Of a stretch of DNA of 64,000 nucleotides, positions 29,542 to 38,515 are shown one piece after another. The notes beneath the pieces are model-generated. The model was not told where the DNA came from. It saw nothing but the letters and a program-made list of their open reading frames with translations, and searched no databases. The DNA lies in assembly GCA_963753135.1 (NCBI GenBank), contig CAVWBA010000001.1, positions 124,001 through 188,000 on the forward strand. The letters are read 5' to 3'. Within the stretch, counting starts at the first letter, position 1. Each line of letters opens with the position of its first letter. Both the position numbers and the translations under genes were made by a program. The DNA is from Roseiarcus sp963753135. GTDB lineage: Bacteria; Pseudomonadota; Alphaproteobacteria; Rhizobiales; Beijerinckiaceae.

Positions 29542-31406
29542 TCGGGGCGGAACCGCTCCGACCAGGCGACTTCGAGCCGGAAAGAACGCCGCTTGGCGGG
29601 CAGGGCTTGAACTTCCACATGAGCCGTCGGGGCGGCCTCGTCGGATTGGCTGCGTCGATAGCGATCGCCTGTGTCTGCGCGGGCCTCATCGCGTGGCGAT
29701 TGACGCCGCCAAGACGTCAACCCCCGCCCCCTGTCGCCCCTATCCCGGTGGTCGAAGGTCCAGAGACCGGAATAAGGCTTTCGACGATTATCGACCTTCC
29801 GGGCGATCCGGTGCTTGTGCGGCGGGGCGCGGTCCTGGCTCCGAAGGACGCTCTCATTTCGGTCCCCGCCAAGCTCGGGCAGGAGACGCCGAAGACGCCG
29901 GCCAAGGCCTTGTTCGTCAGTTCGACCCTCGTCTCCACGACCGGCGGATATATGGGGAAATTTCAGGAAGCCGGCCAGGAAGCCGAGGCGCTCGCCGCCC
30001 AATTGGCGATGAACTCGGCCCAAATGGCGGCCGGCGCAGAACGAGCCGGATTATGGCTCTGACGATGACGGCGGCGCCGAGACGCCCGCTGACGCTGCAG
30101 AGCCAGTTTCTGACGACGGCGAACAGCAACGAGCTTGAGATCAATCTCGGCGGATCGCGCGGGCAAGCCGCAGCTCAAGGAAACCATCCTCAAGCCGCTG
30201 GTGGCGGACACGATCAGCAATCTCCTGATCGCCAACGGCTACGATGCGGACAGCGCCCGCATGATCGAAAGCGCGGCCAAGGACTCGCCCGCCCATATCC
30301 AGACGCTGCCGCCGCAAGCCACGGCTGTGGCCGTGGGCGCGCTCGACCTCGCCGGCGAATACCGGATCAAGCAGCTCGCGATCTTCGAGAACGGCGAATA
30401 TGTCATCACGATCGCGGCCAAGGACGACGGCGGGTACGAGCAGGCCGCCGAGCCGATCATCCCCGCGCCATTGCTCGACGATTCGCTTCGGAACCAGACC
30501 GTCGGGACGCGCTTCACGATCGCGGACGGCGTCTATAGCGCCGGCATCCGCAACGGAATGCCGGAGTCCGTCATCCGCGAAACCATCCAGCTCATCAGCC
30601 GCCTCGCCGATCTGCGCTCGCCGCTGCAGGCCGACCAGACGTTGCGCGTTCTGTTCGAGCCGGAATTCCGGGACAAGGGCAAGACGGGCGGTAAGGTCGT
30701 CTATGTCGGCCTGCACGGGAACTCGCTCGCCATCGACTGCTATTCGTTCGAGGGGAGCGACGGCGCCTTTCGTTGCTTCGATCCCAAGGCGGGCAGCGAG
30801 GGTGGCGGAGAATCGACGCCCATGCCGCCGTCTCTGGGCAATAGCGGCGCGACGAGCGTGGGCGGCATTCTTGCGCCGATCAAAGGCGCCCCGATCACCT
30901 CGCTGTTCGGGCTGCGCTTCCACCCCATCCTGCACATCCTTCGCTTGCATGCCGGCATCGACTTCGGCGCCGCCGTCGGATCGCCGGTTCGCGCCGCGGC
31001 GGACGGGAAAGTCGAGACCGCGGGGCCCGTCTCCGGCTTCGGCAACCATGTCCGCATCCAGCACGCAGGCTTCGAGACCTCCTATTCGCATCTCTCCGAG
31101 ATCCCGGAGGCGATCCATCCCGGCGTCGAGGTCAAGCAGGGCGACATCATCGCGCTCTCCGGCAACACGGGCCTATCGACCGGCCCGCACCTCCATTTCG
31201 AGTTCTACCTGAACCGCGAGGCCGTCGACCCCCTGCCCCATCTGGGCTCCGAGCTTCAGACCGCCGCGGCGTCGCTGAAAGGGCCGGTCATCGCGACAGC
31301 CGCGGCGGCCGGCGCGCCGGCGCCAGGCGTGACGGCCGCCGAGATCGCCGCCTTTCCGGCGATCAAGGCCTATCTCGACCAGGAGATCGTCACTCTGATG
31401 AACTAG
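29538..31406 (+). CDS. membrane-anchored M23 (LytM) peptidoglycan endopeptidase, three frame shifts
   Basis: Repaired length 621 residues. Membrane helix near the N-terminus (LVGLAASIAIACVCAGLIAW), a Pro-rich linker, an acidic low-complexity patch (EPDYGSDDDGGAE), a middle region with LPPQATAVAVGALDLAGEYR and NGMPESVIRETIQLISRLAD, then the M23 domain: FGLRFHPILHILRLHAGIDF, with the zinc His/Asp, and the catalytic GPHLHFEF. All M23 zinc ligands appear present. Three single-base insertions lie near 30035, 30125 and 30160. Coupled to the OmpA-like gene and next to T6SS genes, so it may open peptidoglycan for the secretion apparatus or for growth. Confidence 0.8.
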
Positions 31407-31539
31407 ATCGGTTCGTATTTGGAGGGAATTGCCGACGCGCCTTCCCGGCAACGTGGCCGCAACGCCCGGGCGGGTCCGTTTGGGTTTTCTTGAATGAGGG
31501 CCGTTTCGCCGCGAAACTGCCCTCCTATCAGGGTTGGAA

Positions 31540-31760
31540 AAGCTTGGATTTCCTTGGATTCTCTCGTCCGAATCTAGACTTATCAACGGGTTACGCGGGA
31601 TTTTCGACGAAGAGGATTTTCTCGACCCTTTCCCTGGCGGCCAGAGACGCCCGGAACGGGAGCCAGCGATCGAGGGCATGCGGAAGGGCAGGATTGCTCA
31701 TGGGCCAAGCTTAATCGGTTTTCTGATTTTCTGCAACAGATTGTCGTCCAAATATTGCCG
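31540..31760 (+). repeat. dispersed repeat B with a 36-codon micro-ORF on the minus strand
   Basis: Best-preserved copy of the element also found (inverted) at 8612-8825. On the minus strand it encodes an open frame at 31591-31701: MSNPALPHALDRWLPFRASL, continuing to FVENPA and a TAA. Copy A retains the same last codons (CCCGCGTAA) but is interrupted. It lies in the 816-base non-coding gap between the M23 gene and tssB, i.e. inserted in the T6SS island. Confidence 0.6.
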
Positions 31761-31901
31761 TCATGTCGTCCGACGGTCATCCTGACGATTCCACCATACA
31801 ATCCATACGTTGCGCTCCAAAAACGGCTCCTCGACCTCGGCGATCCGCTCGGCGGGCAGCACCTCGATCTTCTCGATCAGGGCTTGAGTATGGGCGAGCA
31901 A
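31761..31901 (-). CDS. possible antitoxin-like fragment
   Basis: Short frame of 46 codons from a TTG at 31901 with GAAGGAG 6 bases upstream. It encodes HTQALIEKIEVLPAERIAEV followed by EEPFLERN. The segment IEKIEVLPxERIAEVE resembles the start of small type II antitoxins (DUF2281/AbrB-like linkers), after which the sequence diverges and ends within the flank of the dispersed repeat. No toxin partner is present. Most likely a degraded fragment. Confidence 0.3.
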   Translation of the reverse strand: MLAHTQALIEKIEVLPAERIAEVEEPFLERNVWIVWWNRQDDRRTT

Positions 31902-32223
31902 GATAGCTCCTTCTTTAGCGGCTGAGATTGTCGCTCACCGTGCGGGGTTATGGGACAGCTACTTAATCCCCGATTGAATACCGGCGCCGCACCAGCGCCA
32001 ATGACAACAAGGTGATGATGGCGCTCTCAGCGCCGGCAAGCTATTCGACCGGCTATGCAGCGGCAAGGCCGCACAGCGCGGCAGTGTGATCGGGATCACT
32101 GCCGCGAACTCCGGCGCGGGCCTAAACCGCGTCCCATCGGAGCTGAGCCCCATCCAAGCTTCGGTATTGCGCTTCAACGCCGATCACATATGCTGTGATC
32201 AAGGGAGAACGAGGAGCAGCGTC
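31902..32223. other. non-coding leader of the tssB operon
   Basis: About 320 bases with no recognisable protein. It contains an inverted pair around 32070-32110 (CGCGGCAGTGTGATCGGGAT and ATCACTGCCGCG). This could be an operator or hairpin upstream of tssB. Promoter elements could not be assigned with confidence. Confidence 0.35.
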
Positions 32224-32769
32224 ATGGCCTCGAATAGCAACTCGGGACAAAAATTCATTTCCCGTAATCGCAAGCCGCGTGTTCATATCACCTACGAAGA
32301 TCCCTATGATTCGGAAAAGCTGATCGAGCTTCCCTTCGTCATGGGTGTCCTCGCGGATCTCTCCGGCAACGCCTCCCAGGTCGCCAAGCCGGACATGAAC
32401 GACCGCAAGTTCCTGGACATCGACATGGACAATTTCGACAAGCGCATGGCGGCGATCGAGCCGGCGGTGTCGGTGAAAGTGGCGAACAAGCTCGGCGGCG
32501 GCGAAGGCGGCGAAAAGCTGTCGGTCAATCTGAAATTCACCAAGATGGACGACTTCTCGCCAGCCGCGATCGCCCGCCAGGTCCCGGCGATGGCCAAGCT
32601 CCTCCAGGCGCGCGAACAACTGTCCAATCTGTTGAAATACATGGACGGCAAGGCGGCGGCTGAAGACAGCCTCAAGAAGCTGCTTGCGGACCCTCAATTG
32701 ATGGCGGCGCTGAAGTCGAACCTCGAGCAGAAGTCGGCGAGCGAAAGCTCGGCCCAAACGGCGAAGTAA
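32224..32769 (+). CDS. tssB: T6SS sheath small subunit TssB
   Basis: 181 residues; VipA/ImpB family. Pairs with TssC to build the contractile cytoplasmic sheath. Family landmarks: RVHITYEDPYDSEKLIELPF, VLADLSGN, RKFLDIDMDNFDKRMAAIEP and the C-terminal coiled region LLQAREQLSNLLKYMDGK. Start ATG 32224 with AGGAG 8-12 bases upstream. tssC follows after 12 bases. Intact. First gene of the plus-strand T6SS operon. Confidence 0.97.
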   Translation: MASNSNSGQKFISRNRKPRVHITYEDPYDSEKLIELPFVMGVLADLSGNASQVAKPDMNDRKFLDIDMDNFDKRMAAIEPAVSVKVANKLGGGEGGEKLSVNLKFTKMDDFSPAAIARQVPAMAKLLQAREQLSNLLKYMDGKAAAEDSLKKLLADPQLMAALKSNLEQKSASESSAQTAK

Positions 32770-32781
32770 GGAATCTCCGTC

Positions 32782-34287
32782 ATGGCCACGCAGCAAGAAC
32801 AGAAGTCCGCCGCCGCGACGGTCGCTTCCCCAGCGCCAGTCGAAGCGGAAGAGTTCGCGCAGGTGCTCAAGGGAAACTTCAAGCCTCGCACCGAACGCGC
32901 AGCGACCGAGGTTGAGAACGCAATCCAGACGCTGGTCACGCAAGCGCTTTCCGACTCGAGCCTCGTCAAGAGCGAAGTCCTCGACACGATCGAGGAGATG
33001 ATCGCCCGGCTCGACGAGAAGCTCTCGGCGCAGATGAACGAAGTTCTGCACGCGCCCGAGTTCCAGCAACTCGAAAGCGCCTGGCGCGGGCTGAACTATC
33101 TCGTGTTCAACTCCGAGACCGACGCGTCGCTCAAGATCCGCGTGATGAACGTCGGAAAGATGGAGCTCTACCGCAACCTCAAGAACAATTACCCCGGCGC
33201 GCGCTGGGACCAGAGCCCGCTGTTCAAGGCCGTCTACGAAAGCGAATTCGGGACGCTCGGCGGCGAGCCCTATGGCGCGCTCGTGGCGGACTATTCTTTC
33301 AGCCACAACGCGGTGGACGTGCAGCTCCTGCGCGATCTCTCGAAGATCGCTTCCGCTTCCCTCGCGCCGCTCGTCACGGGCGCCGATCCGAACCTGCTCG
33401 GCATGGATTCCTGGCGGGATCTCATGAACCCTCGCGACATCGGAAAGCTGATGGATACGCCGGATTACGCGGCCTGGAAAGGCTTACGCAATTCCGTCGA
33501 CAGCCGCTATGTCGCCTTATGCATGCCGCGCGTCCTCTCGCGCCTGCCCTATGGCGCGAAGACGGAGCCGGTCGAGGAATTCGCCTTCGAGGAAGACACG
33601 GACGGGAACAAGGGCGAAAAATACGGCTGGATGAACGCAGCCTATGTGATGGGAACGAACATCAATCGCGCCTTCAAGGAATACGGCTGGACGGTGCGCA
33701 TCCGCGGCGTCGAATCGGGCGGCGAGGTGCTCAATTTGCCGGTGCATACATTCCCGACCGACGACGGCGGCGTCGATATGAAATGCCCGACCGAAATCTC
33801 GATCACCGACCGGCGCGAAGCCGAATTGTCGAAGGTCGGCCTCATCTCGATCGTGCATCGGAAGAACACCGACAAGGCCGCCTTCATCGGCGCGCAATCG
33901 GTCTACAAGCCGAAGCTCATGGACAAGCCCGAGGCGACGGCGTCGGAGAACTTGTCGGCGCGCATTCCTTACATGTTCGCCGTCTCGCGTTTCGCGCATT
34001 ATCTCAAGTGCATGGTGCGCGATAAGATCGGCTCGACGAAGGAAAAGGATCAGCTCGAGCGCTGGCTTAACAACTGGATCGTCCGCTACGTCGACGCCGA
34101 TCCGCAAAACTCGAGCGAACAGGTCAAGGCGATCAAGCCGCTCGCCGGCGCCAAGGTCACCGTGATTCCGAACGAGGAAAACCCGGGCTATTATTCCGCC
34201 AACGTCTGGCTACGACCGCATTTCCAGCTCGAAGGCATGGACATCGGCATGAGCCTGGTGGCGTCGCTGGCCGAACGCAAAGGCTGA
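32782..34287 (+). CDS. tssC: T6SS sheath large subunit TssC
   Basis: 501 residues; VipB/ImpC family, the main sheath subunit contacting Hcp and the ClpV-recognised helix. Landmarks: EFQQLESAWRGLNYLVFNSE, ARWDQSPLFKAVYESEFGTL, GGEPYGALVADYSFSH, PYGAKTEPVEEFAFEE and a conserved C-terminal NPGYYSANVWLRPHFQLEG. Full length and intact. Followed by 107 bases before hcp. Confidence 0.98.
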   Translation: MATQQEQKSAAATVASPAPVEAEEFAQVLKGNFKPRTERAATEVENAIQTLVTQALSDSSLVKSEVLDTIEEMIARLDEKLSAQMNEVLHAPEFQQLESAWRGLNYLVFNSETDASLKIRVMNVGKMELYRNLKNNYPGARWDQSPLFKAVYESEFGTLGGEPYGALVADYSFSHNAVDVQLLRDLSKIASASLAPLVTGADPNLLGMDSWRDLMNPRDIGKLMDTPDYAAWKGLRNSVDSRYVALCMPRVLSRLPYGAKTEPVEEFAFEEDTDGNKGEKYGWMNAAYVMGTNINRAFKEYGWTVRIRGVESGGEVLNLPVHTFPTDDGGVDMKCPTEISITDRREAELSKVGLISIVHRKNTDKAAFIGAQSVYKPKLMDKPEATASENLSARIPYMFAVSRFAHYLKCMVRDKIGSTKEKDQLERWLNNWIVRYVDADPQNSSEQVKAIKPLAGAKVTVIPNEENPGYYSANVWLRPHFQLEGMDIGMSLVASLAERKG

Positions 34288-34394
34288 CATCTTCGCGGCG
34301 GTCCGCCGCGTATAGGGCTGCTTGGGAAAGCAGGGCTTTCCTGGGTGTGGTGGTGGCTGTCATTTAATTTGAAAATAACAAGGAGTGACTTGAT
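34288..34394 (+). promoter_or_regulatory. AT-rich leader before hcp
   Basis: Gap between tssC and hcp, with TTTAATTTGAAAATAACAAG ending in an AAGGAG ribosome site 7 bases before the hcp ATG. The AT-rich stretch is conspicuous in this GC-rich window and suggests an extra promoter or an efficient translation leader for hcp. Confidence 0.45.
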
Positions 34395-34883
34395 ATGGCC
34401 GTTGACATGATTCTCGAACTTGATGGCATCGTTGGAGAGTCGAAGGTTGAGGATTTCGTCGATAAGATTGACATCTCTTCGTTCTCCTGGGGAGCCTCAA
34501 ATAGCGGCAGCGCCCACATGGGCGGCGGCGCTTCAGGCGGCGGGAAGGGCAATATCCATGATATGTCCTTCACCAAGGTCGTCGACAATTCCTCGCCAAC
34601 ATTGTTCAAACTCTGTTATCAGGGAAAGCATATCAAGACCGGCAAGCTGCACGTTCGCAAGTCTGCCGGCGAAGACAAACTCGAATACCAATTGTTTGAG
34701 ATGGAAGAAGTTTATATCACGAACATAAGCATGGGCGACGCGGCGGGGAACGAGACGCCAAGTGAATCGTTCACGGCCACTTTCGCGAAAATCAAATATA
34801 CTTATAAACAGCAAAGTGAAACAGGCGGAGATCAGGCGCAGCCCTTCTTCGAGGTCGACGTCAAGTCGGGCAAGGTGACTTGA
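34395..34883 (+). CDS. hcp: T6SS tube protein Hcp (TssD)
   Basis: 162 residues; forms the hexameric rings of the inner tube and is exported. Starts MAVDMILELDGIVGESK and contains DKIDISSFSWGASNSGS, HDMSFTKVVDNSSPTLFKLC, VYITNISMGDAAGNE and the terminal FFEVDVKSGKVT, all typical. A Gly-rich insert (HMGGGASGGGKG) lies in the loop region. Codon use is less GC-biased than in tssB or tssC. Strong ribosome site. Intact. Confidence 0.97.
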   Translation: MAVDMILELDGIVGESKVEDFVDKIDISSFSWGASNSGSAHMGGGASGGGKGNIHDMSFTKVVDNSSPTLFKLCYQGKHIKTGKLHVRKSAGEDKLEYQLFEMEEVYITNISMGDAAGNETPSESFTATFAKIKYTYKQQSETGGDQAQPFFEVDVKSGKVT

Positions 34884-34991
34884 GGCGCATCGCATTTTCG
34901 CGCAGGTCCGCCGTCCGCCAGCAGGCGGGCGGCGCCGGAAAGACCCCGGAAAGCTTGGCGAAGGCGACGACGGTTGTCAGTGGGGCGGAAG

Positions 34992-35540
34992 GTGGCGACG
35001 CCAACTCAGAAGAACGATCATTTGGCGCCGCCGCTCATGCATGCCTTTCGCGTTGCGCACCGGGACCGCGACGCGACGCGTAAAGTCGACATCCGCGATC
35101 ACGGCGACCGGGTGATCGCCTCCCGGCGCTTGAAGGCGCGAGCTCCGATTCCGGAGACCGAACTGCGCAAGGCGGTCAATACCGAGCTCGTCGCGCTGTT
35201 CAATACGACCAATCTGGAATTGATCGAAGACTTGTCGACAGCGCCGGAGGTGCGAAAGTCCATCATCAACTTCGGCTTCCCGTCGCTCACGCGGCGAACG
35301 ATCGACGAGAACGAAACGAACGGCATCGCGCGCGAGATCGAAATTGCGCTTCGCGACTTTGAGCCGCGGCTTCTCGCCGGTTCGATCAAGGCGCGCCGAG
35401 ACGACACGGTGTCGCCCGACGAATTGAGGGTGAGGTTTCTCGTCACCGCGGCGCTGAAGACGCAGCCGGTCGAGGTTCCGGTGCAATTCATCGCCGAGGT
35501 GGAGCTCGACTCCGGTAAGATCAAGCTCGACCGGCTCTAA
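34992..35540 (+). CDS. tssE: T6SS baseplate protein TssE (gp25-like)
   Basis: About 182 residues; GPW/gp25 family wedge component that starts sheath polymerisation. Landmarks: ELRKAVNTELVALFNTTNLE, SIINFGFPSLTRRTIDENET and IEIALRDFEPRLL, with the conserved Glu-Pro-Arg motif EPRL. The start is uncertain: GTG 34992 (GGGCGGAAG upstream) is preferred over TTG 34974. tssF begins 4 bases after the stop. Confidence 0.92.
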   Translation: MATPTQKNDHLAPPLMHAFRVAHRDRDATRKVDIRDHGDRVIASRRLKARAPIPETELRKAVNTELVALFNTTNLELIEDLSTAPEVRKSIINFGFPSLTRRTIDENETNGIAREIEIALRDFEPRLLAGSIKARRDDTVSPDELRVRFLVTAALKTQPVEVPVQFIAEVELDSGKIKLDRL

Positions 35541-35544
35541 AGCG

Positions 35545-37501
35545 ATGGACCGCGAATTCCTGAGGTTCTACAACCAAGAGCTCGCGATCCTGCGTGAGCA
35601 GGCGGCCGAATTCGCGGAAGCCTATCCGGGCATCGCCGAGCGGCTTGGCGGACTCGTCGGCGACGCCGCCGACCCGATGATCTCCGGACTTCTTGAGGGC
35701 GCCGCATTCCTCGCCGCGCGAGTCCAACTCAAGCTCAAGCACGAGTTCGCCGATTTCACCACGAACCTCATCGACCAGCTTGCGCCGCACTATCTCGCGC
35801 CGACACCGTCCTTCGTTCTCGTTCGCGCAAAGCCCAAATTCGGCGACCCGGCGCTCCGCGACGGGAGAACCATCGCCCAGGGCTCGGTGTTCGACGCCAC
35901 CTATCGCGAGGCGCAGCGCAACGTCGCTTGCCGGTTCACGCTCGCGGAGCCGATCACGCTCTGGCCCTTCGATATCGTCAAGGCGGAGTATCTGACGAGC
36001 TCCGGAGCCTTCCAGGCTCTTGTCCCGAACGCCCGGACCGGCTGCGCCGCGAGCCTCAGGCTTCAGCTGACCGTGCGGAGCGCCATCGCGGCTGAGGATG
36101 AGGCGCCCGACAAGGACGCGCAGACCCGTCCGGAGCTCAGGTTCTCCTCCTACCGGGTGAAGGCGCTCCGCTTCCACCTGCTCGGCCAGGAAACCGATGC
36201 GGTCGCGCTCTACGAGCAGCTCTTCGCCCATTGCACGGGCGTCTACTTTCGTATGCTTGACGCTTTCGGCGATCCGGTCATCACCCCCGGCCGCGCCGAC
36301 ATGATCCGTCAGATCGGCTGGGGCGAAGGCGAGGCGCTGATCCCGAACGACAACCAGCTGTTCCGCGGGTTCGACTTCCTGCGCGATTATTTCGCGTTTC
36401 CGCGCCGCTTCCTTGGCTTCGACCTCGCCGATCTCGACGCTGTCGCCTCGCGCCTCGACGCAAAGACGATCGACATCATCTTCGCCTTCGACGACATAAA
36501 CCCGCAATTGGCCGCAGCGGTGCGCAAGGAGATGTTCGCGCTCTATACGGCGCCGGGCGCCAATCTCTTCGAGAAGCGGCTCGACCGCATTCCCGTCAAG
36601 TCGAACCAGTTCGAATTTCCGGTCATTCCGGACCGCACCCGCACGCTCGATTTCGAGACCAATCGCGTCGTTCGGGTGTTCGCGCACGCGCCAGGCTCGC
36701 CGCAAAAGCTTGCCGTTGAGCCGCTCTATTCCGCGAGGGCCGCCCGCAACCCGACCGGCCTCACCTACACCATCCGCCGCTTGCCCCGGCGGCGCACCGC
36801 CGACGAAAGGAAATTCGGGCCAGTTTCCGATTACGTCGGAACGGATGTCTTTCTGTCGCTCGGCGAACGCGCGGACCCGGACGAGACTTTGCGCGTCGCC
36901 GAGCTTAGCGTCGAAGCGCTGTGCACCAATCGGCATCTCGCCGCGCACCTTCCGGTGGGCGAGAGCGGCGCCGACTTCCGCTTCCTCGACGACGTGGAGA
37001 TCGAGCTCACCTGCGTCGGCGGTCCGACCAAACCGCTCGAGCCCGCGCTCACCTCGATCGAGGGACGAGGACTCGACGCTTCGACCGGAGAGGTCGCCTG
37101 GCGCCTCATCAGCATGTTGAGCCTCAATCACTTGGGGCTTGTGGACCGGAGCCCAAGACGGCGCCACGGCGCTTCGCGAGACGCTGGTTCTGTTCGCCGA
37201 TCTTTCCGACGCCGCGGCCGACGCCAAGATCCGTGGAGTGCGCAGCGTCACGACGCGTCCCGCCGTGCGGCGGCTGCGTCAGGCGTCGGGCGCAGCCGCG
37301 GCGCGCGGGCTCGAGATCACGGTCGTCCTGGAAGGCCGGGCGTTCGAAGGCTCGGGCGCTTTTCTGCTCGGCGCCGTTCTCGACCGCTTCTTCGCCGAAT
37401 ATATCGCGATCAACCACTTCACCCAGACGATCATCCGCACCGTCGAGCGCGGCGAGATGATGCGCTGGCCCCCGCGTCTGGGCCTGAGAGGCGTTCTCTG
37501 A
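35545..37501 (+). CDS. tssF: T6SS baseplate protein TssF, one frame shift
   Basis: 651 residues after repair (VasA/ImpG family). Begins MDREFLRFYNQELAILREQA, typical of TssF, and contains LEGAAFLAARVQLKLKHEFA, FTTNLIDQLAPHYLAPTPS and LFARCTG-like LFAHCTGVYFRML. One extra base near 37150 moves the last ~115 residues (ATALRETLVLFADLSDAAAD to the C-terminus) to the next frame. Its TGA (37499-37501) overlaps the tssG ATG by one base. Because of the insertion, the original frame runs on into tssG by coincidence and mimics a fusion. Confidence 0.92.
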
Positions 37502-38503
37502 TGTTCCGCTCGGAGCTTCAAGCCGAGCCGTGGCGCTTCGATCTGCTCAGCGTTCTGCGGCGCCTCGAACGGGAAAATCCGGCCAAACCGCGGATCGGCG
37601 AGGCGCGCCGGCTCGAGGACGAATTCGTCGAGATCTCGCAAAACCCGTATCTCGAATTTCCCGACTCAAACCTCGAAGCTGCGGCGCTCGGACCGAACGG
37701 GCGCATGCGTCTCATGGCCCGTTTCCTGGGCATGTTCGGCCCGCAGGGCGCCCTGCCGCTCACCACGACGGAAGAAGCCTATAGCTGGCTGCTTGAACGG
37801 GATGACGCATTCCCTCGTTTCGTCGACATCTTCCAGCGCCGCTTTCTTGCGTTGTTCTTTCGCGCCTGGGCGGACGCGCGTCCAATCACCCAGCACGACC
37901 GGCCCGACGAGGATCGCTTTCGCGCCTATATCGGGGCGATGATCGGCATCGGAACGCCCGCTTTCCGCGACGCCGACTCGATCTCCGATTTCGCCAAGCT
38001 GCCCTACGCCGGATTGCTCGCGGCGCGGGTCAAGAGCGCGTCGCGATTGCGCGCGTTTCTCACGAGCTATCTCGAGACGCGCGTCGAGATCGAGGAATTC
38101 GTCGGCAGTTGGCTCGAACTCGATCCGAGCGAGCGCACACGCTTAGGCGCAGCCAACAGTAGCCTTGGCCAGGACTGCGTAGCCGGGGCGAGCATGTACA
38201 CGGTGAGCGACAAGTTTCGCATCCGCGTCTTCGTGCGCGACATCAAGCATTTCCGGGAGTTTTTGCCGGGCTCGCCGGTGCGCGAAGCAAATCGCCGACG
38301 CTGTCTTTCTTTATCTCGGCCTCGAATACGACTGGGACATGGAGCTCGCCATTCCCGCCGGCCAGATTACGCCGGTGAGACTCGGCCGCGACGCTGAGAT
38401 CGGCTGGACAAGCTGGATGTCGCCCAACTGGGCGAAGACGGACGAGACGTTCCGCCGCGACGCGCGGTTCCACGTCGTCAGCCGCCTTGCAAGCGCGATG
38501 TAA
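37501..38503 (+). CDS. tssG: T6SS baseplate protein TssG, one frame shift
   Basis: 333 residues after repair (VasB/ImpH family). Landmarks: MFRSELQAEPWRFDLLSVLR, LERENPAKPRIGEARRLEDE and FGPQGALPLTTTEEAYSWLL, with the FFRAW segment. One extra base near 38283 shifts the end, which then reads AKQIADAVFLYLGLEYDWDM and ends NWAKTDETFRRDARFHVVSR...AM with TAA at 38501. tssH starts 13 bases later. Confidence 0.92.
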
Positions 38504-38515
38504 GGGGATTTACCC

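Noticed and set aside
32122..33306. 394-codon minus-strand frame opposite tssB/tssC
   Set aside because: Shadow of two well-conserved sheath genes; no plausible product.
35545..38397. A single 950-residue TssF-TssG fusion protein
   Set aside because: The long frame arises because one extra base near 37150 moves the end of tssF out of frame while tssG happens to share the original frame. Real tssF ends at 37501, overlapping its own tssG start.
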